Of a stretch of 16,421 nt of DNA, positions 1-8,729 are shown piece after piece. The DNA is from Candidatus Latescibacterota bacterium (GTDB taxonomy: Bacteria; Latescibacterota; UBA2968; UBA8231): assembly GCA_003529325.1 (NCBI GenBank), contig DPVW01000406.1, forward strand, positions 1-16,421, given 5' to 3'. Below the pieces are notes generated by a model that saw only the letters and a list, made by a program, of their open reading frames with translations, had not been told where the DNA came from and made no database searches. Both the position numbers and the translations under genes were made by a program. Numbering within the stretch: the stretch's first letter is position 1; every line of letters starts with the position of its first letter.

Positions 1-195
1 CGTGCGTACCTCCCGGTACTCCTTTTACTGCTGGTGAGCAACGCCTGGGCCCAGGGCGCTGACTTCAATGCAGATGGCAGGGTCGATGCAGATGACTTCT
101 TCGCCCGTCTTCAGGCGGTCCGCCGCCAGATTGCGGGCGATGGGGTATTTCCTCATCCCCCTCCGGCCAGTCGCTCAGATCCCCATCCACCTTGA
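1..195 (+). CDS. Secreted EF-hand/dockerin-type protein, N-terminal fragment (5' end off window)
   Basis: Frame 1 is open from the window edge to a TGA at 193-195. It begins inside a signal peptide: a run of leucines, then SNAWA-QG, a good signal peptidase I site. Directly after it comes a canonical 12-residue calcium loop at residues 21-32 (Asp, Asn, Asp, Gly, Val, Asp and final Asp in the DxNxDGxVxxxD pattern), followed by FF. This resembles the single EF-hand/dockerin-like units of secreted proteins in several uncultured bacterial lineages. After about residue 45 the sequence becomes Pro/Ser-rich and stops, on DNA that reads better as a different gene on the opposite strand. The fragment therefore looks truncated at its 3' end by a rearrangement. 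The signal peptide and calcium loop are seen; the truncation is inferred. The short ORF could also be a complete small secreted protein. Confidence 0.5.
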   Translation, partial: RAYLPVLLLLLVSNAWAQGADFNADGRVDADDFFARLQAVRRQIAGDGVFPHPPPASRSDPHPP

Positions 196-309
196 TCCCC
201 TCCAAAGGCAGGGCGATGGCGACCTCGCCGTTGAGGGCGCACAGGGGCTGCGGCAAGAGCGTGAGGGTCAGCAGGAGGAGAGCGATGCCGGTCACTGCGG
301 GGACGTCAT
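140..309 (-). pseudogene. Remnant of a secreted CBM9/DOMON-like protein (signal peptide plus domain start), frameshifted
   Basis: Read leftwards, a hydrophobic signal-peptide core (TGIALLLLTLTLLPQPLCA) is followed by IKVDGDLSDWPEG at about 156-196. That motif typically opens CBM9/DOMON-like sugar- or haem-binding domains of secreted proteins. Two single-base length changes in homopolymers would repair the frame. One extra C in the CCCC run near 300 would join the ATG at 307-309 to the signal peptide. One base fewer in the five-C run at 157-161 would continue the domain as MRKYPIARN. As it stands, the ATG frame meets a stop after five codons; only a GTG at 293-295 starts the signal-peptide frame. 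The rest of the expected domain is missing, because a plus-strand secreted fragment occupies the DNA to the left. It may be a pseudogene, a rearrangement scar or an assembly error. Confidence 0.4.
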
Positions 310-432
310 GTGGGGGCTTCGAACTTTCCGGGGGACCACCCTTACAATTGTGAACGAGTGCTCCACACGTAACACGCCCCTCCGGGGTGGACATTGTCAG
401 AAGTGGCAATCTGCGCCGGGGATGTGGACGGA
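310..432. other. Intergenic stretch between the fragment and the TonB receptor
   Basis: No convincing ORF is present. It lies downstream of the leftward receptor gene. A short GC hairpin (arms 375-380 and 384-389, three-base loop, one G-T pair) could help end receptor transcription, but no T-tract follows on the minus strand, so I do not call it an intrinsic terminator. The stretch around 345-375 is less GC-rich and could hold the promoter of the leftward fragment; I see no clear -35/-10 pair. Confidence 0.35.
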
Positions 433-2253
433 CTACAGGTCGATGCGCGTCTCCAGGCCAAACCACCGTCCCGGCATGGGCACACCGACGACGGCTTCGT
501 AGCTCTCTTCTGTCAGATTGCGGGCCCGCAACAGCAGACTGCCATAACTCACGGGCAGACTGAGATTGAGGTCGACGACACGGTAATCCTCCAGCGGCGC
601 CATGCGGCTGCGAGCGACGATCTGCCAGTCGGCGATGGCGCCGAGGGTCAAGTCGTGACGCAGGCGTACTGTCAGTTGCTTGGTGGGGTGGGTGAAGACA
701 TACTTCGATTCGAGCCCGGAGCCAAGGGTCTGTTCCTTGTCCACGAGAGTGAAACCGGCTTCGGCCTTGGCATGGCGCCAGGCACGACTGGCACGCAGGC
801 GCAGGCCGATGCTCTCCATCTCACCCAGATTCTGCGCCTGCCACGGTGGTGTGTCCGTGAGGCGTACGTAGTCGATCAGGTTGCTCTCCCGGCGCAGAAA
901 AATGGCACCCTCGATTCTGACACCCGCCACGGGCATGGCACTGCCTGCCTCAAACTGCCAGGCCCGTTCGGCTGCCAGATCGGGGTCACCCACGTGATTC
1001 GGGTCGGTGTAGTACGTCTCGGTGAAGGATGGGGATCGGTACGAGCGTGCCGCCGAAGCGAACAGCCGACCGCGACCAAGACGACGGGAAGCGCTCAGCG
1101 ATGGCGACGCCTCCCAGCCGTAGCGCTCGTGGTGATCGATGCGCAGCCCCGTCAGCAGGCGCCAGTCGTCACCCACGGATCGGCCGAATTCACCGAAGAG
1201 GGAGCCACGCACGCGAGATCGATCCCCCAGATTGTTGCTGTCGATGCCCTCGTGCACCCATTCACCACCCAGCGCCAGGTCGCCGCCCGCCACCGCTGTG
1301 CGGACAAACCCCTCGGTGCCGGCCAACAGCGATCGGTGGCGGTTGTCGTACACCGCCGGATTGTCGGCGATGAGGACGAAGCGGTCACGGTGTCGTCGGC
1401 TGTACCCGCGCACGGTGACCGCACCCGAGCGGAAGGTGACTGATGCGGACTGCGCTGTCGTCCACTCGCGGGACGGGTAGGGGGCGTAGAAGTCCCGGGC
1501 ACCGAAGACTTTGTCCTGCACCCCCGCCTGCAGCGACAGTTCTCCGCCGGCGGCGGGGAGTATGGCGTGCGCAAAAATGCGATTCTCGTCGTAGTCGGTG
1601 CCTTCCCGGTAACCGTCGGAGCGGCGTTTGCTGCCGGACACCCAGGCCGAACCCCAGTCGCCCTGCCAACCCCACCGCAGTGCGGCATCACTGGCAACAC
1701 CGCTGGCGCTCCCCGAATCATCGTCCAGTGTCGCCCCCCAGCGGGCAGCCACGTCCGCCCGTGGACGAACCGAGGACTTGGGCACAAGATTGATCACCCC
1801 GCCGAACGCATCCGGACCGTGTACCGCGGAGCCAGCGCCGTAGGTAACTTCCACGCGCTCCAGGTCGGCGGGATCCAGAGGCAGATTGAGTGTGTGGTGC
1901 CCGGTCTGCGGATCGTTGGCACGCACGCCGTCCACCAGGATGAGCACCTGGCTGAAGGTGGAGCCATCGATCTCCAGATCGGACTGCACACCCCAGGGGC
2001 CACGGGTACTGATGTTGATGCCGGGTAAGGATCCGAGCAGGTCCGTGATCGACGCCGGGGCGCGCTGGGCGATCTCTACGGCGCTGATGATCACCATGTC
2101 CCGCGTCGGGGAGGCTACTTCACTAGATAAACGGGAGGCTGAAATGACGACCTCCGGGAGTACGACGGGATCGTCGGAATCCTCTGCCACCGAAAGCAGA
2201 GGGAACAGACCGAGTGTGGCGATGGTGAAGGCACCAAAGTGACTTTTCAGCAT
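433..2253 (-). CDS. TonB-dependent outer-membrane receptor (BtuB/FepA type)
   Basis: The gene encodes 606 residues, the usual size of BtuB-like receptors, which import vitamin B12, haem or iron chelates across the outer membrane using energy from TonB-ExbBD. Residues 1-23 form a signal peptide ending SVA. A TonB-box-like stretch lies around 29-41 (VVLPEVVISAS). The plug domain follows at about 48-160 and has the family hallmarks ITDLLGSLPGI, the DG near 109, DLERVEV and AFGGVINL. The remainder alternates polar and hydrophobic residues like a 22-strand barrel, including the RSYRSPSFTE block near the end. The protein ends in Leu rather than the usual aromatic residue. It is divergent from the nqr operon and shares its 270-base control region. 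I saw no B12-box in the leader, so cobalamin is not demonstrated as the substrate. Family confidence is high; substrate unknown. Confidence 0.93.
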   Translation of the reverse strand: MLKSHFGAFTIATLGLFPLLSVAEDSDDPVVLPEVVISASRLSSEVASPTRDMVIISAVEIAQRAPASITDLLGSLPGINISTRGPWGVQSDLEIDGSTFSQVLILVDGVRANDPQTGHHTLNLPLDPADLERVEVTYGAGSAVHGPDAFGGVINLVPKSSVRPRADVAARWGATLDDDSGSASGVASDAALRWGWQGDWGSAWVSGSKRRSDGYREGTDYDENRIFAHAILPAAGGELSLQAGVQDKVFGARDFYAPYPSREWTTAQSASVTFRSGAVTVRGYSRRHRDRFVLIADNPAVYDNRHRSLLAGTEGFVRTAVAGGDLALGGEWVHEGIDSNNLGDRSRVRGSLFGEFGRSVGDDWRLLTGLRIDHHERYGWEASPSLSASRRLGRGRLFASAARSYRSPSFTETYYTDPNHVGDPDLAAERAWQFEAGSAMPVAGVRIEGAIFLRRESNLIDYVRLTDTPPWQAQNLGEMESIGLRLRASRAWRHAKAEAGFTLVDKEQTLGSGLESKYVFTHPTKQLTVRLRHDLTLGAIADWQIVARSRMAPLEDYRVVDLNLSLPVSYGSLLLRARNLTEESYEAVVGVPMPGRWFGLETRIDL

Positions 2254-2278
2254 ATCGAATTTGCGCTTTCCGGGTTTC

Positions 2279-2307
2279 TTGACTGTCTTTAAAGACAGCC
2301 GTAAGCT
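2279..2307 (+). promoter_or_regulatory. Sigma-70-like promoter candidate, rightward
   Basis: TTGACT at 2279-2284 and TAAGCT at 2302-2307 are separated by exactly 17 bases, a plausible -35/-10 pair pointing at nqrA. It would leave a leader of roughly 200 bases. A perfect palindrome covers the end of the -35 box and most of the spacer, where a repressor would block RNA polymerase. The -10 match is imperfect, so this is a candidate only. Confidence 0.35.
2283..2298. repeat. Perfect 16-bp palindrome, likely operator
   Basis: CTGTCTTTAAAGACAG is an uninterrupted inverted repeat with two 8-base arms and no spacer. As DNA it suits a dimeric regulator. It sits between the two divergent genes, inside the candidate rightward promoter and 30-45 bases upstream of the receptor start, so it could control either gene or both. 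The regulator is unknown. Confidence 0.5.
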
Positions 2308-2524
2308 AATCTGACTTCAGTAACTTGTCATAATCCAATCAGGCCGCTGTCGGGCCAGAACGATTTTCAAATCTGTAGCTCTGTTAGCCTACGCGGTGGG
2401 CACCCGCGCCCGCCCTCAACTTCTGTTCATAGCGCTGTCAAACAGCCCAGTCCCACCATACCCGGCTCTGCGGTCTGCTCGCGCTGTCCACAACCCACAC
2501 GAACGATGAGTGAGAATCCCCAGG

Positions 2525-3889
2525 ATGGGTGAGAGGCGCTTTTTCACGATCAAGAAGGGCCTCGATCTACCGATTACCGGCGATTGTGAGCAAGTTATCG
2601 AGGACGCGCGGCCCACTCGCCGTGTCGCTCTGGTAGGGTCCGATTTTCACGATCTGCGACCGACCATGGCTGTCCAGGAGGGTGACACCGTGCGTCTGGG
2701 CCAGCTCTTGTTTGAAGACAAACGTCGGCCCGGTATTCGGTTTACCGCTCCGGGAGCGGGCAAAGTTGTCGGGGTACATCGAGGCGAAAAACGTCGTCTG
2801 CTGTCCGTCGAGATCGAACTCGACGATGCCGCCGGCGAAGAAACCTTTGACCCAGGCGCAAAGCGCCCCGGTGATCTGTCGCGCGAACAGGTGCGCGACA
2901 CCCTGGTTCAGTCGGGTCTATGGACGGGGCTGCGCCAGCGGCCTTTCAGCAAGGTCCCACTGCCCGAGACCGAACCCCATTCAATCTTCGTCACCGCAAT
3001 AGACACCAATCCTCTCGCTGCTGATCCCGCAATCGTGCTGGCTGGCCGCGAAGAGGCATTTGCTGCGGGTGTCGAGGCACTGACGCGGTTGACCGATGGT
3101 AGCGTTTACTTGTGCAAGGCGCCGGGGACCTCGATCCCAGAGCCCTCCGGTGTGGGGGACGTCACCATCGCCGAATTCGGTGGTCCCCATCCCGCCGGCC
3201 TGGCGGGGACCCATATCCACTTCCTCGACAGTGCCGGTCTGCAGAAGTCGGTCTTCTCCGTCAATTATCAGGACGTCGTCGCCATGGGGGACCTGTTCCT
3301 CACGGGCAAGATCAACCCGGAGCGGGTGATCGCTTTGGGGGGTCCCCTGGTGACCCGGCCGCGCCTGCTGCGCACCCGCATGGGCGCCGACGTGCTCGAC
3401 CTCGTCGATGGCGAACTGGCAGAGGGACCTGAGGCTCGCATCGTTTCCGGTTCGTTGCTGGCCGGTCGAGCGACAGGTGAACATCTCGGTTTTCTCGGTC
3501 GCTGGCATCTGCAGGTCTCGGCGGTGCGCGAGGGTCGTCAGCGTGAATTCCTCGGCTGGCAGGCACCGGGGACTGACAAATTCTCCATCAAACGAGTCTT
3601 TGCCTCCGCCATGTCCTCGGGCAAACGCTTCGATTTCACCACCAACACCAATGGCAGTCCTCGGGCCATGGTGCCCATCGGTTCCTTCGAAACCGTCATG
3701 CCTCTTGACGTGTTGCCCACATTCCTGTTGCGCGCCCTGATCATGGTCGATGCCGAGCGCAGTCTCGAACTGGGCGCCCTCGAGTTGGACGAAGAGGATT
3801 TGGGGTTGTGTACTTTCGTCTGTCCCGGCAAGACGGAATACGGGCCCTTGTTACGACGCAATCTCGAAATCATCGAGAAGGAGTTTTAG
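2525..3889 (+). CDS. nqrA: Na+-translocating NADH:quinone oxidoreductase subunit A
   Basis: NqrA is the cytoplasmic, quinone-associated subunit of the six-subunit sodium pump Na+-NQR. From the ATG at 2525 the protein has 454 residues, normal for the family, and opens with the diagnostic [13 protein letters not shown]. It continues with the biotinyl-lipoyl-like part ([17 protein letters not shown], then [18 protein letters not shown]). The C-terminal part contains the expected [17 protein letters not shown] segment. A GTG at 2510 would add five residues; I prefer 2525 because NqrA normally begins a few residues before IKKGLDLP, but neither start has a good Shine-Dalgarno sequence. It is the first gene of the operon; its stop codon directly abuts nqrB, whose strong AAGGAG site (3878-3883) lies inside the end of nqrA. 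Confidence 0.97.
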   Translation: MGERRFFTIKKGLDLPITGDCEQVIEDARPTRRVALVGSDFHDLRPTMAVQEGDTVRLGQLLFEDKRRPGIRFTAPGAGKVVGVHRGEKRRLLSVEIELDDAAGEETFDPGAKRPGDLSREQVRDTLVQSGLWTGLRQRPFSKVPLPETEPHSIFVTAIDTNPLAADPAIVLAGREEAFAAGVEALTRLTDGSVYLCKAPGTSIPEPSGVGDVTIAEFGGPHPAGLAGTHIHFLDSAGLQKSVFSVNYQDVVAMGDLFLTGKINPERVIALGGPLVTRPRLLRTRMGADVLDLVDGELAEGPEARIVSGSLLAGRATGEHLGFLGRWHLQVSAVREGRQREFLGWQAPGTDKFSIKRVFASAMSSGKRFDFTTNTNGSPRAMVPIGSFETVMPLDVLPTFLLRALIMVDAERSLELGALELDEEDLGLCTFVCPGKTEYGPLLRRNLEIIEKEF

Positions 3890-5098
3890 ATGCTGCGAGA
3901 CCTTCTCGACTCGGTGGAACCCCACTTCACTCGCGGGGGCAAGCTCGAGCGCCTGTATCCGATCTACGAGCTCGTTGATACGTTTCTGTATACGCCGTCT
4001 GATGTCACCAAAAATGCGGCGCACGTGCGCGACAGTCTCGATCTGAAGCGCTTGATGATCACCGTCATCGCCGCTCTGATGCCGTGCATCATCATGGCGC
4101 TGTGGAATACGGGTTACCAGGCCAACATGGCTCTTGCCGAACTCGGTCTCGAGTCTGCCGGTGGCGTGCGTGGTGCCATTCTGGACATTCTCGGCGTCGG
4201 CGTCGATCCGACGAGTCTGCTTGCCAACCTGTTGCATGGTGCGCTCTACTTCCTGCCCGTCTTTCTCGTCTGCAACGCTGTCGGTGGATTCTGGGAGTCC
4301 CTGTTCTCGATGATCCGACGCCACGAGGTCAACGAGGGATTCCTGGTGACGGGTATGCTGTTTCCCCTGATTCTGCCGCCGAATATTCCGTTGTGGCAGG
4401 TCGCTGTGGGCATCAGTTTCGGCGTCGTCATCGGCAAGGAGATCTTCGGTGGCACGGGCAAGAATTTTCTCAATCCGGCGCTGACAGCTCGGGCCTTTCT
4501 GTACTTCGCCTACCCGGCCCAGATCAGTGGTGACAAGGTGTGGGTCGCAGTAGACGGTTTCTCTCGCGCGACCCCATTGGGCCAGGTTCCGGCTGATGGC
4601 ATCGTCGCCCTCGAATCGTCGATGAGCAAGATGGACGCCTTCCTCGGCACCATGCCCGGGTCGATGGGTGAGACCTCGGTCCTGGCCTGCCTCTTCGGCG
4701 CGGCGGTCCTCATCATCACCGGCATCGGCTCCTGGCGAATCATGCTGAGCATGACAGTCAGCACCTTCGCTCTCGGCTGGCTGCTGCACCAGGTAGATGC
4801 ATCGACGAACAGCATGTTCGCCATGGATCCCATATGGCATCTCGTACTTGGTGGTTTCGCCTTCGGCTGTGTGTTCATGGCCACCGACCCGGTGTCGGCG
4901 GCCTTTACCAACGGTGGCAAGTGGCTTTACGGCACGCTGATCGGTGTCATGACCATCCTGATCCGCGTCGTCAACCCCGCCTTCCCGGAAGGCGTCATGC
5001 TCGCTATCCTGTTCGGCAACGTTTTCGCACCGGTCCTGGACTACCTCTTCGTACAGGCCAACATCCGCCGCCGCGCCCTGCGCACGGCGGTTTCGTAG
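3890..5098 (+). CDS. nqrB: Na+-NQR subunit B (membrane, flavinylated)
   Basis: 402 residues, a multispanning membrane protein homologous to RnfD. It carries a covalently bound FMN and riboflavin, and is thought to form the main sodium path of the pump. The family landmarks are present: the N-terminal cytoplasmic stretch with [31 protein letters not shown], and [20 protein letters not shown]. The flavinylation motif DGFSRAT is at 222-228, with Thr228 as the predicted FMN attachment residue. The late [18 protein letters not shown] and [16 protein letters not shown] blocks are also intact. The ATG follows the nqrA stop immediately, with a good ribosome site six bases upstream. Nothing looks degenerate. 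Confidence 0.98.
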   Translation: MLRDLLDSVEPHFTRGGKLERLYPIYELVDTFLYTPSDVTKNAAHVRDSLDLKRLMITVIAALMPCIIMALWNTGYQANMALAELGLESAGGVRGAILDILGVGVDPTSLLANLLHGALYFLPVFLVCNAVGGFWESLFSMIRRHEVNEGFLVTGMLFPLILPPNIPLWQVAVGISFGVVIGKEIFGGTGKNFLNPALTARAFLYFAYPAQISGDKVWVAVDGFSRATPLGQVPADGIVALESSMSKMDAFLGTMPGSMGETSVLACLFGAAVLIITGIGSWRIMLSMTVSTFALGWLLHQVDASTNSMFAMDPIWHLVLGGFAFGCVFMATDPVSAAFTNGGKWLYGTLIGVMTILIRVVNPAFPEGVMLAILFGNVFAPVLDYLFVQANIRRRALRTAVS

Positions 5099-5112
5099 GA
5101 AGGATTCGAGAG

Positions 5113-5895
5113 GTGGCAAAGAACTCAGTCGGGCAGACCTTCGGCGTGGCGCTGCTGCTGTGCGTCGTGTGCTCCATCATGGTGTCAGGAGCCGCCGTGG
5201 TCCTGAAGCCGACGCAGAGCGCCAACAAGCTCCTCGACAAGAAGCAGATCATTCTCACGGCAGCCGGCCTGGCAGACGAAGCGGGCACGGTAGACGAGTT
5301 GTTCGAACGTATAGAGACACGCATCGTCGATCTCGATACCGGCGAGTACACAGACCAGTTCGATGTCGAGGATTACGACTTCATCGCCGCCGCCAAAGAT
5401 GCCCAGATGGGGATCGACATCCCTAGGGCACAGGACCGGGCGGGAATCAAACGCCGAGCCCGGAATATTCCCGTCTATCTGATACAGAAGAGAGGCCAGG
5501 TGGACAAGGTCATTTTGCCCATTTATGGCAAGGGCCTGTGGTCGACTCTCTATGGCTTCGTCGCCCTCGATCGTGATGATCTGAACACGATCCGATCACT
5601 GCTCTACTACCAACATGGCGAGACACCCGGTCTTGGTGGCGAAGTCGACAACCCGTCGTGGAAGGCGCTGTGGAATGGCAAGCAAGCCTTCGGTGCCGAC
5701 GGCAGCGTGCAGATTCAGGTGATGCGTGGTGCAGTCGATCTTGCCGCCACCGGCGCTCAGCACAAGGTCGACGGTTTGTCGGGGGCGACTATCACTTCCA
5801 GAGGGGTGCATGACATGCTGCACTACTGGCTTGGCGAAGGTGGCTACGGCCATTACCTCGATCGCCTGCGGGCAACCAAGCAAGGAGAAGTCTGA
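5113..5895 (+). CDS. nqrC: Na+-NQR subunit C (covalent FMN)
   Basis: 260 residues from a GTG at 5113; the gene reads [10 protein letters not shown] followed by a single N-terminal transmembrane helix (about 9-32), the NqrC topology. The periplasmic domain carries FMN on a threonine in the SGAT motif; here [11 protein letters not shown] puts it at Thr226. The family segments [19 protein letters not shown] and [11 protein letters not shown] are also present. An in-frame open stretch reaches further upstream into nqrB, but the length, the helix position and the AAGGA at about 5100-5104 support the GTG. NqrC passes electrons between the intramembrane Fe-S site of NqrD/NqrE and the FMN of NqrB. 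The ApbE flavin transferase needed for both SGAT-type sites is not encoded in this window. Confidence 0.97.
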   Translation: MAKNSVGQTFGVALLLCVVCSIMVSGAAVVLKPTQSANKLLDKKQIILTAAGLADEAGTVDELFERIETRIVDLDTGEYTDQFDVEDYDFIAAAKDAQMGIDIPRAQDRAGIKRRARNIPVYLIQKRGQVDKVILPIYGKGLWSTLYGFVALDRDDLNTIRSLLYYQHGETPGLGGEVDNPSWKALWNGKQAFGADGSVQIQVMRGAVDLAATGAQHKVDGLSGATITSRGVHDMLHYWLGEGGYGHYLDRLRATKQGEV

Positions 5896-5897
5896 AA

Positions 5898-6518
5898 ATG
5901 GGCAAAGCAAGAGACACTCTGCTTGGACCGATCTTCGATGAGAACCCCATCGCCCTGCAGATCCTCGGGATCTGCTCGGCCTTGGCGGTGACGACAAAGC
6001 TGGATACGGCGGTCACCATGTGTCTCGCCGTCATTTTCGTCACGACCATGTCGAATGGTGCCGTCAGTCTCATCCGCAAGTATATCCCAACCAACATCCG
6101 CATCATCGTCCAGATGACGATCATCGCGTCCCTGGTGATCATCGTCGATCAGTTTCTGCAGGCCTATGCGTTTGGCCTCAGCAAGCAGTTGTCGGTCTTC
6201 GTGGGACTCATCATCACCAACTGCATCGTCATGGGGCGCACCGAAGCCTTTGCCATGAAGGAAGGTGTCGGCATGTCGCTGCTCGATGGCATCGGCAATG
6301 GTCTGGGTTACAGTATCATCCTGCTCGTCGTCGGCGTGCTGCGCGAACTGTTCGGCTCCGGCAATCTTTTCGGTTTCGAGATCATGAGTCTCGCCAACGT
6401 CGGTGGTTGGTATGTTCCAAATGGCCTGATGCTGTTGCCGCCGAGTGCCTTCTTCATCATCGGCGGCTTTATCTGGGTGCTCCGATCTTTCAAGACCGAT
6501 CAGGTCGAGGAGGAGTAA
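5898..6518 (+). CDS. nqrD: Na+-NQR subunit D (membrane)
   Basis: 206 residues and six predicted membrane helices, homologous to RnfE. NqrD and NqrE form an inverted pair that holds an intramembrane Fe-S centre moving electrons from NqrF on the cytoplasmic side to NqrC outside. The two cysteines expected from this family are present: Cys26 in LGICSALAV and Cys109 in [25 protein letters not shown] and [19 protein letters not shown] are further family signatures. A clear AAGGAG (5882-5887) precedes the ATG, two bases after the nqrC stop. Confidence 0.98.
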   Translation: MGKARDTLLGPIFDENPIALQILGICSALAVTTKLDTAVTMCLAVIFVTTMSNGAVSLIRKYIPTNIRIIVQMTIIASLVIIVDQFLQAYAFGLSKQLSVFVGLIITNCIVMGRTEAFAMKEGVGMSLLDGIGNGLGYSIILLVVGVLRELFGSGNLFGFEIMSLANVGGWYVPNGLMLLPPSAFFIIGGFIWVLRSFKTDQVEEE

Positions 6519-6522
6519 CGAG

Positions 6523-7134
6523 ATGCTCGAAGCCTACCTAAGTCTTTTCGTCAAAGCTGTCTTCGTCGAGAATATCGCCCTCGCTTTCTTTCTGGGGATG
6601 TGCACATATCTGGCCGTGTCGAAGCGTGTGGCTACCGCCTTCGGACTCGGTGTCGCCGTCGTCGTCGTGCAGACGATCACGGTGCCACTGAACAATCTCG
6701 TCTATCGACACCTGCTGAAGGAAGAGGCCCTCAGCGCCCTCGGTCTGGGTGGCGTCGACCTGACCTTCATCGGCTTGATCAGCTACATCGGTGTCATCGC
6801 CGCCAGCGTACAGATCCTCGAGATGTTCCTCGACAAGTACGTGCCTTCACTGTACAACGCTCTCGGAATTTTCCTGCCCCTGATTACGGTCAACTGTGCG
6901 ATCCTTGGTGGCTCGCTGTTCATGGTCGAGCGAGACTACGACTTCGGCGAGTCAGTCGTTTTCGGTTTCGGCTCCGGTCTTGGCTGGGCGCTGGCCATCG
7001 TCGCCCTCGCAGGTGTTCGTGAAAAGTTACGCTACAGCGACGTGCCGCACGGTTTGCGCGGCCTGGGTATCACCTTCATGACCGTGGGCCTCATGGCCAT
7101 GGCCTTCATGGCCTTCTCCGGCATCCAGTTGTAG
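6523..7134 (+). CDS. nqrE: Na+-NQR subunit E (membrane)
   Basis: 203 residues from the ATG at 6523, preceded by GAGGAGGAG overlapping the end of nqrD. An upstream open extension in the same frame lies inside nqrD and is not part of the protein. NqrE is the RnfA homologue and partner of NqrD. The start [27 protein letters not shown] is split here by family blocks: the ENIAL segment near 16-20, Cys27 in FLGMC, and Cys125 in [10 protein letters not shown], the second ligand of the intramembrane Fe-S site. The late [20 protein letters not shown] block and the C-terminal small-residue helix are normal. Confidence 0.98.
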   Translation: MLEAYLSLFVKAVFVENIALAFFLGMCTYLAVSKRVATAFGLGVAVVVVQTITVPLNNLVYRHLLKEEALSALGLGGVDLTFIGLISYIGVIAASVQILEMFLDKYVPSLYNALGIFLPLITVNCAILGGSLFMVERDYDFGESVVFGFGSGLGWALAIVALAGVREKLRYSDVPHGLRGLGITFMTVGLMAMAFMAFSGIQL

Positions 7135-7147
7135 GGGTTCTTATTTC

Positions 7148-8383
7148 ATGACCGAAATTATCGGCGGCGTCAGCCTCTTCACTATTGTGGTTCTCGCCCT
7201 CGTCGCTGTGATCCTCGCAGCACGCTCCAAACTGGTCGCCAGCGGCGATGTCACGATCGACGTCAATGGTCAGCGCCAGTTGACGACGGGTGCCGGCGGC
7301 AAGTTGCTGAATGTACTCGCGGATCAGGGCATCTTCGTCTCCTCCGCTTGCGGTGGCGGCGGTACATGCGCCCAGTGCAAGGTCAAGGTGTTTGAAGGGG
7401 GGGGCGAGATTCTGCCTACCGAGACGGAGCATATCAATCGCCGCGATCAGAAGGAACGCACGCGCCTTTCCTGCCAGGTGAATGTCAAGCAGGACATGAA
7501 GATCGAGGTACCGGCGGAGGTCTTTTCGGTGAAGCGCCTCGAATGTGAGGTCGTGTCCAACCACAACGTGGCGACCTTTATCAAAGAATTCATCGTCAAG
7601 CTCCCGGAAGGGGAAACCCTCGACTTCGAGTCCGGCGGTTTTGTGCAGATCGAAGTGCCACCCTTCGAGTGCGACTTCAAGGATTTCGACATCGAGGAGC
7701 GTTTCCACGGCGATTGGGAGAAATTCAAGTGCTGGGGTCTGAACACGAAGAACACGGAGACGGTGGTGCGGGCCTATTCGATGGGCAATCATCCGGCGGA
7801 GGGTGACATCGTCATGCTCAACATCCGCATCGCCATGCCGCCCTTCGATCGTGATATCGGTGGCTGGATGAAGGTCAACCCGGGTCTGGCATCCTCCTAC
7901 GTCTTCAGTCGCAAGCCAGGGGACATGATTACCATCTCCGGCCCCTATGGTGAGTTCTACATCCAGGAGACGGAACGGGAGATGTGTTACATCGGTGGCG
8001 GTGCCGGCATGGCGCCGTTGCGCTCACATCTGTTCCATCTGTTTCATACGATGGGCACCAAACGCAAGGTCAACTACTGGTATGGGGCGCGCTCCAGTCC
8101 GGAGTTGTTCTACGAGGACCACTTTCGCGACATCGAAGAGAAGTTCGACAACTTCAAGTTCCATGTCGCCATGTCCGAGCCCTTGCCCGAGGACAATTGG
8201 ACGGGATACAGGGGTTTCATCCACCAGGTCGTTCTCGACGAATACCTGTCGAAGCACCCGGCGCCGGAGGACATCGAGTATTATATCTGCGGCCCTCCCA
8301 TGATGTTACAGGCGGTACTGAAGATGCTGGACGATCTGGGCGTCGAAGAGGAGATGATCCGCTTCGACGACTTCGGATCCTGA
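7148..8383 (+). CDS. nqrF: Na+-NQR subunit F (NADH dehydrogenase, FAD and 2Fe-2S)
   Basis: 411 residues. NqrF oxidises NADH and passes electrons through FAD and a 2Fe-2S cluster into the pump. One N-terminal membrane helix (about 5-25) is followed by a plant-type ferredoxin domain with Cys68, Cys74, Cys77 and Cys109 (C-x5-C-x2-C, then LSCQ). The reductase part has the FAD motif RAYS (208-211), the NADH-binding GGGAGMAP (283-290), CGPPMM around Cys381 and the family's C-terminal FDDFG. All catalytic motifs are intact. This matters because the complex I-like NuoF encoded downstream has lost its own NADH/FMN site, so NqrF is the only obvious NADH entry point in the window. Confidence 0.98.
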   Translation: MTEIIGGVSLFTIVVLALVAVILAARSKLVASGDVTIDVNGQRQLTTGAGGKLLNVLADQGIFVSSACGGGGTCAQCKVKVFEGGGEILPTETEHINRRDQKERTRLSCQVNVKQDMKIEVPAEVFSVKRLECEVVSNHNVATFIKEFIVKLPEGETLDFESGGFVQIEVPPFECDFKDFDIEERFHGDWEKFKCWGLNTKNTETVVRAYSMGNHPAEGDIVMLNIRIAMPPFDRDIGGWMKVNPGLASSYVFSRKPGDMITISGPYGEFYIQETEREMCYIGGGAGMAPLRSHLFHLFHTMGTKRKVNYWYGARSSPELFYEDHFRDIEEKFDNFKFHVAMSEPLPEDNWTGYRGFIHQVVLDEYLSKHPAPEDIEYYICGPPMMLQAVLKMLDDLGVEEEMIRFDDFGS

Positions 8384-8399
8384 TGAGGCAGTACTGCCG

Positions 8400-8663
8400 A
8401 TGAGCCTTTTTATCGCGGCGTTCATCGCCTTCGGCCTGGTCATGGCCGGTATGGCCGTCGGTGTGATTGTCAGCAATCGCCGGATCACCGGTTCCTGCGG
8501 CGGGCTGGCAAACATGAAGAGCGAAGATGGTGAGCCGATGTGCGAGTGCGGGGCCCGACCCGGCGAGTCCTGTGGCGCCGACACGGACCGCCAATTCGAC
8601 CTGGATAAGGTCAACATCGACGAGGATACCCCGGTTACCGAGCGCGAGGCCGCTGCCGTCTGA
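8400..8663 (+). CDS. nqrM: NqrM, Na+-NQR maturation factor
   Basis: 87 residues. NqrM is a small membrane protein that supplies iron for the intramembrane Fe-S site of NqrD/NqrE during pump assembly. The protein has one N-terminal helix ending MAVGVIVSNR, then the signature GSCGGL (Cys33) and three further cysteines, Cys48, Cys50 and Cys58 (CECGARPGESC). It is somewhat longer than common NqrM because of an acidic tail. It starts 16 bases after nqrF, the usual position. Its presence indicates that the nqr operon makes a fully matured enzyme. Confidence 0.95.
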   Translation: MSLFIAAFIAFGLVMAGMAVGVIVSNRRITGSCGGLANMKSEDGEPMCECGARPGESCGADTDRQFDLDKVNIDEDTPVTEREAAAV

Positions 8664-8704
8664 GTCGTCGGCGGTGGGCGTCTCTGATGCGCCCGGTCCC
8701 AGGA

Positions 8705-8728
8705 GACCTCGTCCACCGGGGCGAGGTC
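8705..8728 (+). promoter_or_regulatory. Strong hairpin over the ribosome site of the nuoA-like gene
   Basis: Arms 8705-8714 and 8719-8728 pair over ten positions (one G-T wobble) around an ACCG tetraloop, directly before the TTG start at 8730. The 3' arm contains the only purine-rich stretch (GGGGCGAGG) that could serve as Shine-Dalgarno sequence. No T-tract follows, so it is not a standard intrinsic terminator. It may limit translation of the nuo-like genes, mark an RNA-processing site, or stabilise the nqr part of a common transcript. Confidence 0.5.
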
Positions 8729-8729
8729 C

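Larger units (their letters stand above)
2254..2524. other. Divergent control region between TonB receptor and nqrA
   Basis: About 270 bases without a gene, with a locally AT-richer core (about 2260-2390). It should contain the start sites of both the leftward receptor and the rightward nqr operon. The clearest elements are the promoter-like hexamers and palindrome listed separately near 2279-2307. I looked for cobalamin-riboswitch landmarks on the receptor's sense strand and found none convincing. The nqrA-proximal 120 bases are GC-rich and have no strong Shine-Dalgarno sequence before either candidate nqrA start. Confidence 0.5.

Noticed and set aside
375..389. Intrinsic terminator after the TonB receptor
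   Set aside because: The stem is only six pairs with one wobble and is not followed by a T-run on the minus strand.
68..502. Plus-strand ORF of 144 codons at the left edge
   Set aside because: The EF-hand and signal peptide are in frame 1, not in this frame, and the ORF crosses antisense to the CBM9/DOMON-like fragment and the receptor end; composition is low-complexity Gln/Arg/Glu.
394..1443. Plus-strand ORF of 349 codons opposite the TonB receptor
   Set aside because: The opposite strand encodes an unmistakable TonB-dependent receptor through the whole stretch; the plus-strand translation has no family features.
2254..2510. Cobalamin riboswitch upstream of the BtuB-like receptor
   Set aside because: Neither the GCCACTG core element nor a B12-box can be read on the receptor's sense strand; only loose partial matches occur.
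3851..5119. Long minus-strand ORF of 422 codons opposite nqrB
   Set aside because: It is rich in His, Gln, Asp, Glu and Arg with no recognisable domain, and mirrors a clearly conserved nqrB. It is a GC-driven antisense shadow.
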